Notes: generated by a model not told the origin, from the sequence alone. Shown: positions 41,138-53,200, counted from the stretch's first letter. The stretch: DNA of 64,000 nucleotides from Paraburkholderia caribensis (GCF_002902945.1 NZ_CP026102.1:1116001-1180000), one strand, 5' to 3'. Translations and numbers: made by a program.

Positions 41138-44100
41138 ATGCATCTGCTGCGCACCGTCCCTGGCGGTTTCGTCGACGATACGAAGGGCGTGATCCGTATC
41201 GACCAGAAGCCGGCCGATATCGTGATCCTCAGTTCCGCCGACACCACGCTGTCGCTGCTTGCGAGCGTCGTGCCGCGCCTGGGCGACGGCTTTCCGAGCG
41301 TGCGCCTCGCGAACGTCACGTATCTGCGGCAGCCGGCTTCGGTGGACTTTTACCTCGACGACGTGTTGCAGCATGCGCGCGTCGTCGTCGTCGATCATCT
41401 GGGCGGCGAGGCATATTGGCCGTATGGGATCGAACAGGTCGTGGCGCTGGCGCAGCGCAGGCAGCAGACGCTCGCGATGTTTTCCGGCGACTTGCAGGAG
41501 GACCCCAACCTGCTCGCGCGCAGCACGGCCGACGCGGACCTGTGCCATCAGTTGTGGCGCTATCTGCGCGAAGGCGGCGCGCATAACGCCGAATCGTTCT
41601 TGCGCTGCATTGCGTGGCGCGGGTTCGGCTGGGGCAAGGAGCCTGCGCCGCCGAGTCCGTTGCCGGCTGCCGCGCTGTATCACCCGGCGCGTGATATTGC
41701 CACGATTGAAGACTGGCAGGCGCGCTGGAAGCCCGACGCGCCCGTCGTGGCGATCCTATTCTATAAAGCGCATTTGCAGGCGGCCAACACGGCCGTATTC
41801 GATGCGTTGATCGACGCGCTCGAAGCACGCGGGATGAACCCGTTGCCCGTCGCGATCACGTCGCTGAAAGACACGATCAGCCGCGATGTCGTGCAGCAAC
41901 TCGCCGCGCAGCATCGTATCGCGCTGGTGCTGAATACGACGGCATTCGCCGCCTCCGCCATCGACGACCCCGAGCCGCTCGCATTGGCGGGCGACGCGCC
42001 CGTGATGCAGGTGATTCTGAGCGGCGGCAATCGCGAAGACTGGGTGAACGACAATCACGGCCTCAATTCGCGCGACATCGCGATGCACGTGGCGCTGCCC
42101 GAAGTGGATGGCCGCATCATTACGCGCGCGATAAGCTTTAAAGGGCTCGCGTATCGCTGCCCGCATACGGAAGTGGATGTGGTCCGTTATCAGCCGGATC
42201 ACGAACGCGTTGAGTTTGTCGCGGAGTTGAGCGAGCGCTGGTGCAGGTTGCGCGTCAAGTCGAATGCGGACAAGAAGCTCGCGCTGATCCTCGCGAACTA
42301 TCCGATGAGCGAAGGGCGTATCGGTAATGGCGTCGGGCTCGATACGCCAGCCTCCGTCGTGAACATTCTGAAGATGCTGCGCGACGAAGGGTATCGCATC
42401 GACGACGTGCCTTCGAGCGGCGGCGCGTTGATGAACGCCTTGACGCAAGGCGTGACCAACGATCCCGTCGTCCGCGATCTGCGGCCCGCTTTGCAAAGCC
42501 TTGCGTTGAGCGATTACATGCAACAGTTCGCGCGCTTGCCGCAGTCTCTGCGCGACGCGTTGAACGCGAAGTGGGGCGCGCCTGAGCAAGATCCTACTGT
42601 GCGGCGCGGTCGCTTCATGATTGCGGGCTGGCGATGCGGGCACGTGTTCATCGGCATCCAGCCGCCGCGTTCGCGAGAGCAGAACGACTACGCGAGCTAT
42701 CACGACGCCGAACTGGTGCCGCCGCACGCGTATCTTGCGTTCTATTTCTGGCTGCGTTATCAGTTCAATATCGATGCCGTCGTGCATGTCGGCAAGCACG
42801 GCAATCTCGAATGGTTGCCGGGCAAGAGCGTCGCGCTGAGCGATGCGTGCTGGCCCGATGCGATACTCGGGCCGCTGCCGCATCTGTATCCGTTTATCGT
42901 CAACGATCCGGGCGAAGGCAGCCAGGCGAAGCGGCGTACACAAGCCGTGATCGTCGATCATCTGATGCCGCCGCTGACGCGCGCGGAGAACTACGGGCCG
43001 TTGCAGGATCTCGAACGCCAGGTCGACGAATACTATGACGCGTTGATGGTCGATCCGCGCCGCGCGAAGCTGTTGCGGCGGACTATCCTCGACACGATCG
43101 TCAAGCATCGGCTCCATGAAGAGTTGAGTCTCGAAGCGCCGAGCGATGCCGACGCGGAAGACTCGTTGCTGACGCGTGTCGATGCATGGCTATGTGAGCT
43201 GAAGGAAGCGCAGATTCGTGACGGCCTGCACACCTTCGGGCAGTCGCCTGAAGGTATCCAGCGGCGCGACACGTTGCTCGCGCTCGGGCGCTTTCCCGTA
43301 GGCGATGGGCAGGGTGCGAAGGCGGGCATTATCGACGCGCTGGCGCGCGATCTGAATGTGGATCATCTGTTCGATCCGTTGTCGGCGGATTGGTCGGCGG
43401 TGTGGGATGGCCCACGTCCTGTGCTGCTGCAACGGGTCAGCGACGCACCTTGGCGACACAACGGCGACACGCGCGAACGGCTCGAACTGCTCGCAGCTTC
43501 GTTGCTCGACGACATGTGCGCAATGTCGCCTGACGCGCTCGCAACCATAAAAGAACTGCCGCAAGCCGCGCGTGTGCTCGAACGCCTGCGCGACGATATC
43601 CTGCCGCGTCTGGACGCATGCGGTCCGCACGAACTGATGCACCTGAAGCGCGGACTCGAAGGGCGTTTCGTGCCGCCGGGCCCGAGCGGCTCGCCGTCGC
43701 GCGGGCGTCCCGACGTGCTGCCCACGGGCCGCAACTTCTATTCCGTCGATACCCGCGCCATTCCGACCCAAGCCGCGTGGTCGCTGGGACTCAAGTCCGC
43801 GCAGACGCTGATCGAACGGCACGTGCAGGAGCATGGCGACTATCCGCGCGCGATCGGTCTTTCCGTGTGGGGCACGGCGACGATGCGCACGGGCGGCGAC
43901 GATATCGCGCAGGCGCTCGCGCTGCTAGGCGTGCGGCCGAAGTGGGCGCCGGGCAGTCATCGCGTGACGGACTTCGAGATCATGCCGATTGCGGCGTTCG
44001 ATCGTCCGCGTATCGACGTCACGTTGCGGGTGTCGGGGTTCTTCCGTGACGCGTTTGCGAACGTGATGCATCTGTTCGATGCCGCCGTGCAAGCCGTTGC

Positions 44101-44935
44101 CGAACTCGACGAGCCCCAGGACGTGAACCCGATTCGCGCGCGCGTGCTGCGCGAGCGCGATGCGTGGATCGCGCGCGGCGTCGCGCCCGACGAAGCCCGC
44201 CGGCGCGCGGGCTTTCGCGTGTTCAGCGCGCGTCCGGGTGCCTATGGCGCGGGCTTGCAGCAGATGATCGACACGCAGCAATGGCAAACGGATGCCGATC
44301 TCGCGGACGCGTATCTGTCGTGGGGCGGTTATGCGTACACGCAGAAAAGCGCCGGCGAAGAGGCGCGGCACGCATTTGGCACGCGTCTCGCGGCCATGGA
44401 TGTCGTATTGCAGAACCAGGACAACCGCGAGCACGACCTGCTCGATTCGAACGATTACTACCAGTTTCAAGGCGGCATGACGGCGGCCGTGCGGCATCTC
44501 GCGGGCAGTCAGCCGCATGTGTATCACGCCGACCACAGCAACCCCGATGCGCCGCGCGTTCGTACGCTGCATGAAGAAATTGCGCGCGTGATCCGTTCGC
44601 GGGTGGTGAATCCCAAGTGGCTGGATGGCGTGAAGCGTCACGGATACAAAGGCGCGGCGGAGATCGCTGCAACCGTCGACTATCTGTACGGCTACGACGC
44701 GACGGCGCGCGTGGTCGCCGATCATCAATACGCGCTCGTCGCGGATGCGTATCTGAACGACGCCGATACGCGCGAGTTCATGCGCGAGCACAATCCGTAT
44801 GCGCTGCATGGCGTCTGCGAGCGCTTGCTCGAAGCGATGCAGCGTGGACTATGGCAACAGCCGGGCGAGTATCGCGCGCAGGTCGAACAGCATCTGCTGG
44901 ATAGCGAACAGCACATCGAAGGATCACGATCATGA
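41138..44935 (+). CDS. cobN: Cobaltochelatase large subunit
   Basis: A 1265-residue CobN/ChlH-family protein that binds hydrogenobyrinic acid a,c-diamide and cobalt during ATP-driven insertion. Length is as expected (about 1250-1280). Recognisable segments include VVHVGKHGNLEWLPGKSVAL, YPFIVNDPGEGSQAKRRTQA, GRNFYSVDTRAIPTQAAW and SNDYYQFQGGMTAAV. It lies 29 bp after cobW and overlaps chlI by 4 bp. Confidence 0.95.
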   Translation: MHLLRTVPGGFVDDTKGVIRIDQKPADIVILSSADTTLSLLASVVPRLGDGFPSVRLANVTYLRQPASVDFYLDDVLQHARVVVVDHLGGEAYWPYGIEQVVALAQRRQQTLAMFSGDLQEDPNLLARSTADADLCHQLWRYLREGGAHNAESFLRCIAWRGFGWGKEPAPPSPLPAAALYHPARDIATIEDWQARWKPDAPVVAILFYKAHLQAANTAVFDALIDALEARGMNPLPVAITSLKDTISRDVVQQLAAQHRIALVLNTTAFAASAIDDPEPLALAGDAPVMQVILSGGNREDWVNDNHGLNSRDIAMHVALPEVDGRIITRAISFKGLAYRCPHTEVDVVRYQPDHERVEFVAELSERWCRLRVKSNADKKLALILANYPMSEGRIGNGVGLDTPASVVNILKMLRDEGYRIDDVPSSGGALMNALTQGVTNDPVVRDLRPALQSLALSDYMQQFARLPQSLRDALNAKWGAPEQDPTVRRGRFMIAGWRCGHVFIGIQPPRSREQNDYASYHDAELVPPHAYLAFYFWLRYQFNIDAVVHVGKHGNLEWLPGKSVALSDACWPDAILGPLPHLYPFIVNDPGEGSQAKRRTQAVIVDHLMPPLTRAENYGPLQDLERQVDEYYDALMVDPRRAKLLRRTILDTIVKHRLHEELSLEAPSDADAEDSLLTRVDAWLCELKEAQIRDGLHTFGQSPEGIQRRDTLLALGRFPVGDGQGAKAGIIDALARDLNVDHLFDPLSADWSAVWDGPRPVLLQRVSDAPWRHNGDTRERLELLAASLLDDMCAMSPDALATIKELPQAARVLERLRDDILPRLDACGPHELMHLKRGLEGRFVPPGPSGSPSRGRPDVLPTGRNFYSVDTRAIPTQAAWSLGLKSAQTLIERHVQEHGDYPRAIGLSVWGTATMRTGGDDIAQALALLGVRPKWAPGSHRVTDFEIMPIAAFDRPRIDVTLRVSGFFRDAFANVMHLFDAAVQAVAELDEPQDVNPIRARVLRERDAWIARGVAPDEARRRAGFRVFSARPGAYGAGLQQMIDTQQWQTDADLADAYLSWGGYAYTQKSAGEEARHAFGTRLAAMDVVLQNQDNREHDLLDSNDYYQFQGGMTAAVRHLAGSQPHVYHADHSNPDAPRVRTLHEEIARVIRSRVVNPKWLDGVKRHGYKGAAEIAATVDYLYGYDATARVVADHQYALVADAYLNDADTREFMREHNPYALHGVCERLLEAMQRGLWQQPGEYRAQVEQHLLDSEQHIEGSRS

Positions 44936-45972
44936 GTGAAGCCAGCGCGCGGCGTGCGGCGTTTCCGTTTTCTGCGCTGATCGGTCAGGCGCCGCTTCAG
45001 CAGGCGCTGCTGCTGGCGGCCGTCGATCCCGGCATCGGCGGCGTGCTGGTCAGCGGTCCGCGCGGGACGGCGAAATCGACGGCGGCGCGCGCGCTGGCCG
45101 AGTTGTTGCCCGAAGGCCAGTTCGTGACGCTGCCGCTCGGCGCGAGCGAGGACCGTCTGATCGGCACGCTCGATATCGAATCGGCGTTGCGCGATGCGTC
45201 GGTGCGTTTTTCGCCGGGATTGCTCGCGAAGGCGCATCGCGGCGTGCTGTATGTCGATGAAGTGAACCTGCTGCCCGATGGGCTCGTCGACGCGCTGCTC
45301 GATGCGGCAGCGAGCGGCGTGAACACGGTCGAGCGCGATGGCGTCTCGCATACGCATGATGCGAGTTTCGTGCTGATCGGCACGATGAATCCGGAAGAGG
45401 GTGAGCTGCGTCCGCAACTGACGGACCGCTTCGGTTTGATGGTCGAACTGGCGAACTGTTACGAAGCGCAGACGCGTCAGGCCATCGTCAAGGCGCGGCT
45501 TGCGTTCGATCTCGATCCGGTTGCATTTCGTGCGTCACGTGCGGCGGAGCAGGATGCGTATGTCGCGCGGCTTCGGAATGCACGGGCCGCGTTGCCGAGC
45601 CTTTCGTTCGACGATGAAGTGCATGCGCATGTCAGTGCGCTGTGCATTGCAGCTGGTGTGGACGGACTACGCGCCGATCTCGTGATGCTGCGCGCGGCGC
45701 GTGCACTGGCCGCGCTCGAACAGGCCGATGCTGTGACGGTTGCGCATGTCGACCGGGTGTCTGAGTCGGTGTTGGTGCATCGGCGCCGTCTGCAAGACGA
45801 TGCTGAGCAGCCGGAGGGGGTGTCTTCCGCGTCTTCCGCTTCATCTCACGAAGCTACCTCGACCGATAGCGCGAGTACTTCGTCAGAAACCGACTACGGC
45901 TACCTTCCGCCTGAACCGACAGGTATCACGCGCGTGAAAGGCGTCATTCCCCTCAACGCAAAAAAACGCTGA
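44932..45972 (+). CDS. Chelatase AAA+ subunit (ChlI/BchI-like); zero-frame product of a frameshifted gene
   Basis: A 346-residue AAA+ ATPase that powers cobalt insertion by CobN. Walker A is SGPRGTAKST (about residues 38-47), Walker B is VLYVDEVNLL, and sensor regions follow (GTMNPEEGELRPQLTDRFG). The last ~60 residues are a Ser/Thr/Glu-rich linker ending in PLNAKKR; such an acidic linker normally joins the I-like and VWA parts of ChlD. The frame stops at TGA (45970-45972) just after an A7 run, and a -1 shift there continues into the VWA frame. This gene therefore probably encodes both a short ChlI-like and a long ChlD-like subunit. No cobS/cobT is seen. Confidence 0.9.
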   Translation: MSEASARRAAFPFSALIGQAPLQQALLLAAVDPGIGGVLVSGPRGTAKSTAARALAELLPEGQFVTLPLGASEDRLIGTLDIESALRDASVRFSPGLLAKAHRGVLYVDEVNLLPDGLVDALLDAAASGVNTVERDGVSHTHDASFVLIGTMNPEEGELRPQLTDRFGLMVELANCYEAQTRQAIVKARLAFDLDPVAFRASRAAEQDAYVARLRNARAALPSLSFDDEVHAHVSALCIAAGVDGLRADLVMLRAARALAALEQADAVTVAHVDRVSESVLVHRRRLQDDAEQPEGVSSASSASSHEATSTDSASTSSETDYGYLPPEPTGITRVKGVIPLNAKKR

Positions 45973-46023
45973 GCCATCGAAAGAGCGCGGCCGCGCGCGC
46001 GATGCGCAGCGGTTTTCGATGGC
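45960..46023 (+). promoter_or_regulatory. Programmed -1 frameshift signal: A7 slippery run plus stem-loop
   Basis: Zero-frame codons read GCA AAA AAA CGC TGA. The slippery A AAA AAA is 45960-45966. After a 6-nt spacer, GCCATCGAAA (45973-45982) pairs perfectly with TTTCGATGGC (46014-46023), and the 31-nt loop is GC-rich with more pairing possible. After a -1 slip the next codon is ACG at 45966, in the VWA frame, which stays open to 46643. An AAAGG stretch at 45937 may act as an upstream stimulator, though its spacing is long. Confidence 0.8.
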
Positions 46024-46643
46024 GGCAAGGCGCTGGCGATGCGACGCGAGGCGGTTCGGCCGGCGCGCGACGCATTGCATGGCCACGCACGCTCGCGGCG
46101 AAGCGCAATGCTTCGTTACAGCCCGAACACCTACGGTTCGTGCACGAAGAGGCACGCGGCGGCGTGCTGCATTGCTTCGTCCTTGATTGCTCCCATTCGA
46201 TGCTGGCGGGTCAACGGTTGGCGCTCGCCAAAGGACTGCTCGTCGCGCTGTTCGATCAGGCGCGCGCGACTCGCGCGGAGGTTGCGCTGGTGTGTTTTGG
46301 CGGCGTTGGGGCGGAGGTGCGCTTCGGTCCTGCCGTGCCGCGCTGGTGGAACGAGCGGTGGCTCGCGACTGTAGGTGGCGGTGGCGGCACGCCTTTCGTG
46401 CTGGGTATCGAAACGGCGTCTGCGCTGCTCGAACGGGCGGCGCGCAAGCATCCGGCACAGCAACGCTGTCTATGGATTTTCTCGGATGGCCGCAGCAGCG
46501 GTTCGCCCATGCGCCCAGCGGCGGCCGACCGTGTCCAGTTCGTCGACTTCGAGCATGACAGCGGGGTGCGCACCGGGCGCTGCGCGCGGCTTGCCGACGC
46601 GTGGGGCGGCGAGTGCATCAGCCCGCACGAGTTGCTCAGCTAG
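46002..46643 (+). CDS. VWA domain of the chelatase D subunit (ChlD-like), -1 frame
   Basis: About 213 codons from the first ATG, carrying a von Willebrand A domain with the metal-ion-dependent adhesion site DCSHS (about residues 63-67) and the FSDGRSSGS strand. It is preceded by the ARRIAWPRTL segment typical of the chelatase D linker. The ATG at 46002 has no ribosome site and lies inside the hairpin. The frame is open upstream across the ChlI stop, so translation most likely arrives by -1 frameshifting, giving a ~570-residue ChlI-linker-VWA protein. Independent initiation remains possible. Confidence 0.85.
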   Translation: MRSGFRWRQGAGDATRGGSAGARRIAWPRTLAAKRNASLQPEHLRFVHEEARGGVLHCFVLDCSHSMLAGQRLALAKGLLVALFDQARATRAEVALVCFGGVGAEVRFGPAVPRWWNERWLATVGGGGGTPFVLGIETASALLERAARKHPAQQRCLWIFSDGRSSGSPMRPAAADRVQFVDFEHDSGVRTGRCARLADAWGGECISPHELLS

Positions 46644-47201
46644 ACATGCGGCGCCGCCGTGCGTCGGCATTGCCGGTTTTAACCATTCCCAATTTGCCAA
46701 TCTGAAGCTTGCCTGAGAGCGGTCCGATTTGACCGCCTGGACAACGCGATCGCCTCGCAGCACTTATTTCACGCCTGATATTTCACTGTTGGATGGCTGT
46801 TAAATGATGTCATTAGTAATCCAGATTACTAAAGTCGACATCGTACGATTTTTGAAGGATAGCGCCTACATCAAATGGAGATTTGTAGGGATGTATGTAG
46901 GCTTTCTTCGATATTTGATTTCGAACGTTCCTATTGGGATTGATCCTATTTCCGTCGATTAGTCGTCTCCCATACCGTTCGTCACCGGCGAATTGACTGT
47001 CTTCAATTGATCTGAAATTCAATCAGTTGGTCGCGCAATTCCCGTTTGTTGCACGACTAAGCACCGTGGATTTTTCCTTTGTCGTCACCGGGTGACGGCA
47101 AACGGAGAATCCTCGTCCGATGCAATGAGTGCTTCGCTGTGAAGGCCACACGGTTGTAGACGGGTGTATGGGAAATATCTTTAATAAAATAAGGATGACG
47201 A
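46644..47201. promoter_or_regulatory. AT-rich promoter region of the trimeric autotransporter
   Basis: 558 bp of low GC without a recognised gene. A perfect 9-2-9 inverted repeat, TTAGTAATC-CA-GATTACTAA, is at 46814-46833, and GCCTACAT/ATGTAGGC arms are at 46864-46871 and 46895-46902. These are candidate operators for an adhesin that is likely tightly regulated. Confidence 0.5.
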
Positions 47202-50200
47202 ATGAATAAGGTGTACCGGTCAGTATGGAATGAGTCGACGCAAACATGGGTTGCTGCTCACGAGAATGCGACTGCGACGACAAAGGGCGGCTCGAAAAGG
47301 GATGGCGCTGCCGAACTGCCGCGGTCGTTCCGGGTAGGGGTTGTTGCGGGAGCCTGTCTCTCGGCATTTTCGCTATCCGCTTCTGCGAGTGTCCTGTGTC
47401 TCAGCGATCAGGTTGGGATACGGACCTACGGAGCGGCGTCGTCGAGTTGGACCGGTTGCGGAAGCTGGGTTACGGGTCTCAGCGGTACCTATGCCGTGCT
47501 TGACTCCGGACAGACAACGGGCGCGCAATCGTCGTCGGCACTGGTGTTGACGTCGGGGAAAGCAACGTTCTATCTCAATAATAGCAAGCAGACGACATCG
47601 AACGTGATGACGGCTACGGCGTCGAACGGCAACGTGCTGCTCACCGGCCTGGATCGCGGCGCAGTTACGTCGGGCAGCCTGGACGCGATCAATGGTTCGC
47701 AGCTGTACGCGACCAATCAGAATGTGTCCAACCTCAGCAATGTCGTCAATAACATTGGGGGCGCCAACGGCGTCAAGTATTTCCACGCCAATTCGACGCA
47801 GACCGATTCTTTGGCATCGGGCACGGAGAGTATTGCCGTGGGCGTAGCGGCCGTATCTTCGGGTGCCGCGTCGATTGCACAGGGCGCCATGGCGAGCGCA
47901 TCGGGCAATAATTCGGTCGCGCTCGGCACAGGCGCGAGCGCGACGGGTTCGAACTCGGTTGCGCTGGGATCGAACTCCGTCGCGAGATCGTCCACGCTTG
48001 GATCGGCGGGCTTCAACGCTGGCAGCGCCGCTTTGTCCGCGGCAACCGCGAGCGGCGAACTGTCGATCGGCGGCGTGGGAACGGAGCGCCGGATCACCAA
48101 CGTGGCGGCAGGCTATAGCGCGACGGATGCGGTGAACGTCAGCCAGCTGATGTCGGAAAACGCGAAGGTCAACCAGATGGGCGCGAACACTGCCGCAGCA
48201 ATGGGCGGCAATTCGAGCTTCAATTCGACGACGGGCGCGATCACGAATCCGACGTACGTCGTCGCCAAGGGCACATATAACAGCGTCGGCGCGGCGCTGA
48301 CGGCGCTCGACAATTCGAAGGGCGGAGATAACCCCCTTGCCGTCGCCTACGACGATACGTCGAAGAACCAGATCACGCTGCAGGGCGCGAACGGCGCGAC
48401 GAAGATCGCCAATCTCACGGCCGGCACGTCGCCGAACGATGCCGTCAACGTGTCGCAACTGAGCGGCGTGACGGCGGCGCTGGGCGGCGGTGCAGCGGTG
48501 AATGCGGACGGCTCGGTCAAGCCGCCGTCGTACACCGTGTATGGCAATACGTTCTCGAACGTGGGTGATGCGCTGTCGAATATTTCGAGCAGCACGGCGA
48601 ACCTTGTTCAGAACGTGAAGTACATCAAGTTTGGCGATAGCATTGCTGACCAGGCGCAGGCGTCGGGTAACAATTCGATTGCGCTCGGCGGCGACGCATT
48701 CGCAAATGCGGACAACTCGATAGCAATCGGCACGGGCGCGCGCGCGATGGCGGCGAACTCGGTCGCATTGGGCGTTGGTTCGACCACGAATGCTGCCAAT
48801 ACGGTTTCCGTTGGAACGGTGACCGCTCAACGCCGGATCGTGAACATGGCCGACGGTGTTGGCGATAGCGATGCGGCAACCGTCGGTCAGATGAACCAGA
48901 GCGATGCTGCACTCCAGGCGCAGATCTCGGCTCTGGCGACCCCCAAGCTCCTTAAGTCGTCTGCACTGCTCGGTGCGACGAGCGATAGTGATCCCGCTAC
49001 AGTCGGGCAGCTGAAGGGTGTGGCGAACGCGCTTGGCGGGGGGGCAACCGTGGCAACAGATGGTTCCGTCAGTGCGCCAGCCTACGTTGTGCGCGGTGCA
49101 ACGTACTCGAACGTGGGCGATGCGGTCGCCAATGTCGCGAAGGTCACGGACAAAATAGCCTTTGGGCCTGCATCGGGCAATTATGCGCAAGCATCGGGCA
49201 CGGATTCAATCGCGGTTGGCGGTGGTTCTTTTGCGACGAGTAACGGCGCTGTTGCGATGGGCCTCGGCGCACGTGCGATGGCGCCTGGCTCGGTGGCGAT
49301 CGGTTACGGTTCGGCGGCTACCGTTGCCAACACCTTCGCTGTGGGCAGCAGCACTGCGGGACGCAGGATCGTAAACGTTGCAGACGGCATCAACGACACC
49401 GACGCCGCAACGGTCGGCCAGGTGACATCCGATATCCAGGCAGCCATCTCCAACCTGCAGGCTTCGACTGTACAAAATCCGACGCTGCTCAAATCGGCGA
49501 TGCTGCAGTCGCCGCAGCTGCTCGGCCAGACGTCGAGCCTGACACCTGACCAGATGCTGATGGCCGGTCCGACACAAAAGGGCGGCGGGATTCAGGCAAC
49601 GGGCACGGATTCGGTCGCAATTGGTTTGAGCGCCAAGGCGACGGCGGATAGCGCACTGGCCATCGGCTCGGTGGTCACAGTGACCGATAACATGGGCGTC
49701 GGTATCGGCCAGAACATAGCCGCCAAGGGGACGAACACCGTTGTAATCGGTTCGAACACTTCCGCGCTGGGTTCAGGCGTGATCGCGATCGGTAACAACT
49801 ACACGGCAGTCGACGGCGACGGCGCAGTCGGTATTGGTAACAACGTCAACGTAGGCGCGCTAAATTCCGTTGCTATCGGCACAAACACGGTCGCGTCGGG
49901 AACCAACAGCGTGACCCTCGGTTATGCCAGTACGGATGGCGGACGCGCAAACGTCATTTCCGTCGGCAATACGAAAACGGGCGGCCAACGCCAGATCATC
50001 AACGTAGCAGCCGGCACGCAGAAGACCGACGCCGTGAACGTATCGCAGCTCACGGGCGTAACGGCTGCACTCGGCGGCGGCGCAACCGTGAACACGGACG
50101 GCTCGATCAAGCCGCCGACGTACAACGTGCAGAACACGGCAGCAACCGACGTCGGCACGGCCATCGCCAAGCTCGACGGCGCAGTCACGGGTCTGGGCAA

Positions 50201-53200
50201 CAACCTGACGACGCTGAACACCACCGTCAACAACATTCTGAACGGCGGCGGCATCAAGTACTTCCACGCGAATTCCGCCCTGGGCGATTCGTCGGCGAGC
50301 GGTGCGGAATCGGTGGCGATCGGCGGCGGCGCAGTCGCGACGACAGCCAATTCGGTTGCGCTGGGTTCGAACTCGGTGGCTAGCTCCGGTACGCTCGGAG
50401 CGTCCGGCTTTGCTCCGGGCGGCGCAACGCTGACGGCTGCAACGGCCTTCGGCGAAGTGTCGGTAGGCGCATCGGGCAAAGAACGCCGCATCACGAACGT
50501 GGCAGCGGGCTATGCCGCGACGGATGCCGTGAACGTGAGCCAGTTAATGGCTGAAGACCAGAAGGTCAACAACGTCAGCGCCAACGTCAGCAACCTGAGC
50601 GACACGGTCAACAACATCAAAAAGGGCGGCGGCAGCCTGACGTATTTCCACGCGAACTCGTCGCTGACGGACTCAACGGCATCGGGCGTGAACTCGATTT
50701 CGGTGGGACCGCAAGCAACGGCAGCGGGCACCAACGCAATTGCGGTCGGCTATAACGCGAGCGCAACGGCTGCCGATTCGGTGGCGCTCGGCTCGAATGC
50801 GACAACGACGGCGAACCTGTCGGCGACGGCCTACAACCCGGGTAACAGCACGTTGTCGGGCACGACGGCGTCGGGCGAAGTGTCGGTGGGCAATGGCAGC
50901 TTCAACCGCCGCATCACCAACGTTGCGGCCGGCTCGGCGGCAACGGATGCAGTGAACGTCAGCCAGTTGATGTCGGAAAACGCGAAGGTCGACGCGCAAG
51001 GCGCAGCGACGGCAGCGGCGCTGGGCGGCGGCTCGAGCTATACGCCGACGACGGGCAACATCAGCGCGCCGACGTACATCGCGGGCGGCACCACGTACAA
51101 CAACGTGGCTGGCGCGATCACGAACATCGATGGTCGTCTGGCGAACGTGACGGGCGGCACCGGCGACGGTATCAAGTACTTCCACGCGAACTCGTCGCTG
51201 GCTGATTCGTCGGCAGCGGGCAAGGACAGCGTGGCGATCGGCGGCGCGGCAACGGCATCGACGTCGAACTCGGTGGCGCTGGGCTCGAACTCGCTGGCGA
51301 ATTCGACGACGCTCGGCTCGGCTGGCTTTGCACCGGGCGGCGCAACGCTGTCGGCTGCAACGGCATTCGGCGAAGTGTCGGTGGGCGCAGTGGGCAAGGA
51401 ACGTCGCATCACGAACGTGGCAGCGGGCTACGCTGCAACGGACGCGGTGAACGTGAGCCAGTTGATGGCTGAGGACGGCAAGGTCAACAACGTGTCGAAC
51501 AACGTCACGTACCTGAACAACCTGGTGCAGAACTTCAGCAACAACATCTACAACGGCGAAGGCGTCAAGTACTTCCACGCGAACTCGTCACTGGCAGATT
51601 CGTCGGCAGCGGGCAAGGACAGCGTGGCAATCGGCGGCGCGGCGACGGCATCGACGGCGAACTCGGTGGCGCTCGGTTCGAACTCGACCGCGAATTCGAC
51701 GACGCTCGGCTCGGCTGGCTTTGCACCGGGCGGCGCAACGCTGTCGGCTGCAACGGCCTTCGGCGAAGTGTCGGTGGGTGCAGCGGGCAAGGAACGTCGC
51801 ATCACGAACGTGGCAGCAGGCTACGCTGTAACGGACGCGGTGAACGTGAGCCAGTTGATGGCGGAAGATGCAAAGGTCAACAACGTCAGCAACAACGTCA
51901 GCGATCTGAACAACGCCGTCAACAACATCCAGGCTGGCGGCGCCAACATGAAGTACTTCAAGGTGAACTCGTCGCTGGCGGATGCATCGGCAGGCGGCGT
52001 CAACAGCGTTGCGGCCGGCCCGAATGCTTCGGCGACGGCCTCGAATGCGGTGGCGCTGGGCGCGAACGCCGTGGCTGACCGTGCTAACACGGTATCGGTT
52101 GGCACGTCGGACTCGCAGCGTCAGGTCGTCAACGTGGCAGCAGGTACGAACGCCAACGATGCGGTCACCGTGAAGCAGTTGTCGGGTGTGACGGCGGCAC
52201 TGGGTTCCGGGGCCTCGGTGAATGCAGACGGCTCGATCAAGGCGCCTGCATACGCCGTGCTTGGCAACACGTACTCGAACGTTGGCGATGCGCTCTCCGG
52301 CATCATGAGTGCATCGAGCAATCTGCAAACCGCCATCAAGTACATCAACTTCGGACCTTCGACGGCCGGGCAGGCGCAGGCTCAGGGCGCCGATGCTGTC
52401 GCAATCGGCGGCGATGCATTCGCAAACGGCAACGGAACGCTGGCAATCGGCGCCGGTGCACGCGCAATGGCGCCGAACTCGGTCGCGCTCGGTGTCGGTT
52501 CGGTGACCAGCGCAGCGAACTCGGTCGCAGTCGGCAGCGCGACCGCCAAGCGCCGCATCGTCAACCTGGCGGATGGTGTGGACGATTCGGACGCCGCAAC
52601 CGTTGGCCAGATGACGACGGACATCGCATCGGCGATCGCCGGTTTGCAGAGCTCGCTTCAGACCAAGCCCGTGCTGAAGTCGTCTTCTCTGCAGTCGCCG
52701 CAACTGCTCGGCCAGACGTCGAGCCTGACGCCTGACCAGATGCTCATGGCCGGTCCGACCGTGAAGGGTGGTGGGATTCAGGCTACGGGTACGGACTCCG
52801 TCGCAATCGGTCTGAGCGCGAAAGCCACGGCTGACAGTGCGTTGGCAATCGGCTCGGTAGTGACCGTCACCGACATGCAGGGCGTGGGTATCGGCCAGAA
52901 CATCGCGGCCAAGGGAGTGGGAGCGGTCGTCATCGGTTCGACGATTTCGGGGCTGGGTTCGAATGTCATTGCAATCGGCAACAACTACACCTCGGTCGAG
53001 GCCGACAACGCGATCGGTATTGGTAACAACCTGAATATCGGCGCAGTCAACGGCGTTGCGATTGGTAAGGACATCATCGCTACGGGCAGCAACAGCGTCA
53101 CGCTCGGCTATGCCAGCAACGACGGCGGCCGCGCCAATGTCCTCTCGGTCGGCAACACCAAATCCGGCGGCCAACGCCAGATCATCAACGTCGCAGCCGG

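Noticed and set aside
41756..43117. 453-codon minus-strand frame inside cobN
   Set aside because: Antisense shadow; CobN is complete on the plus strand.
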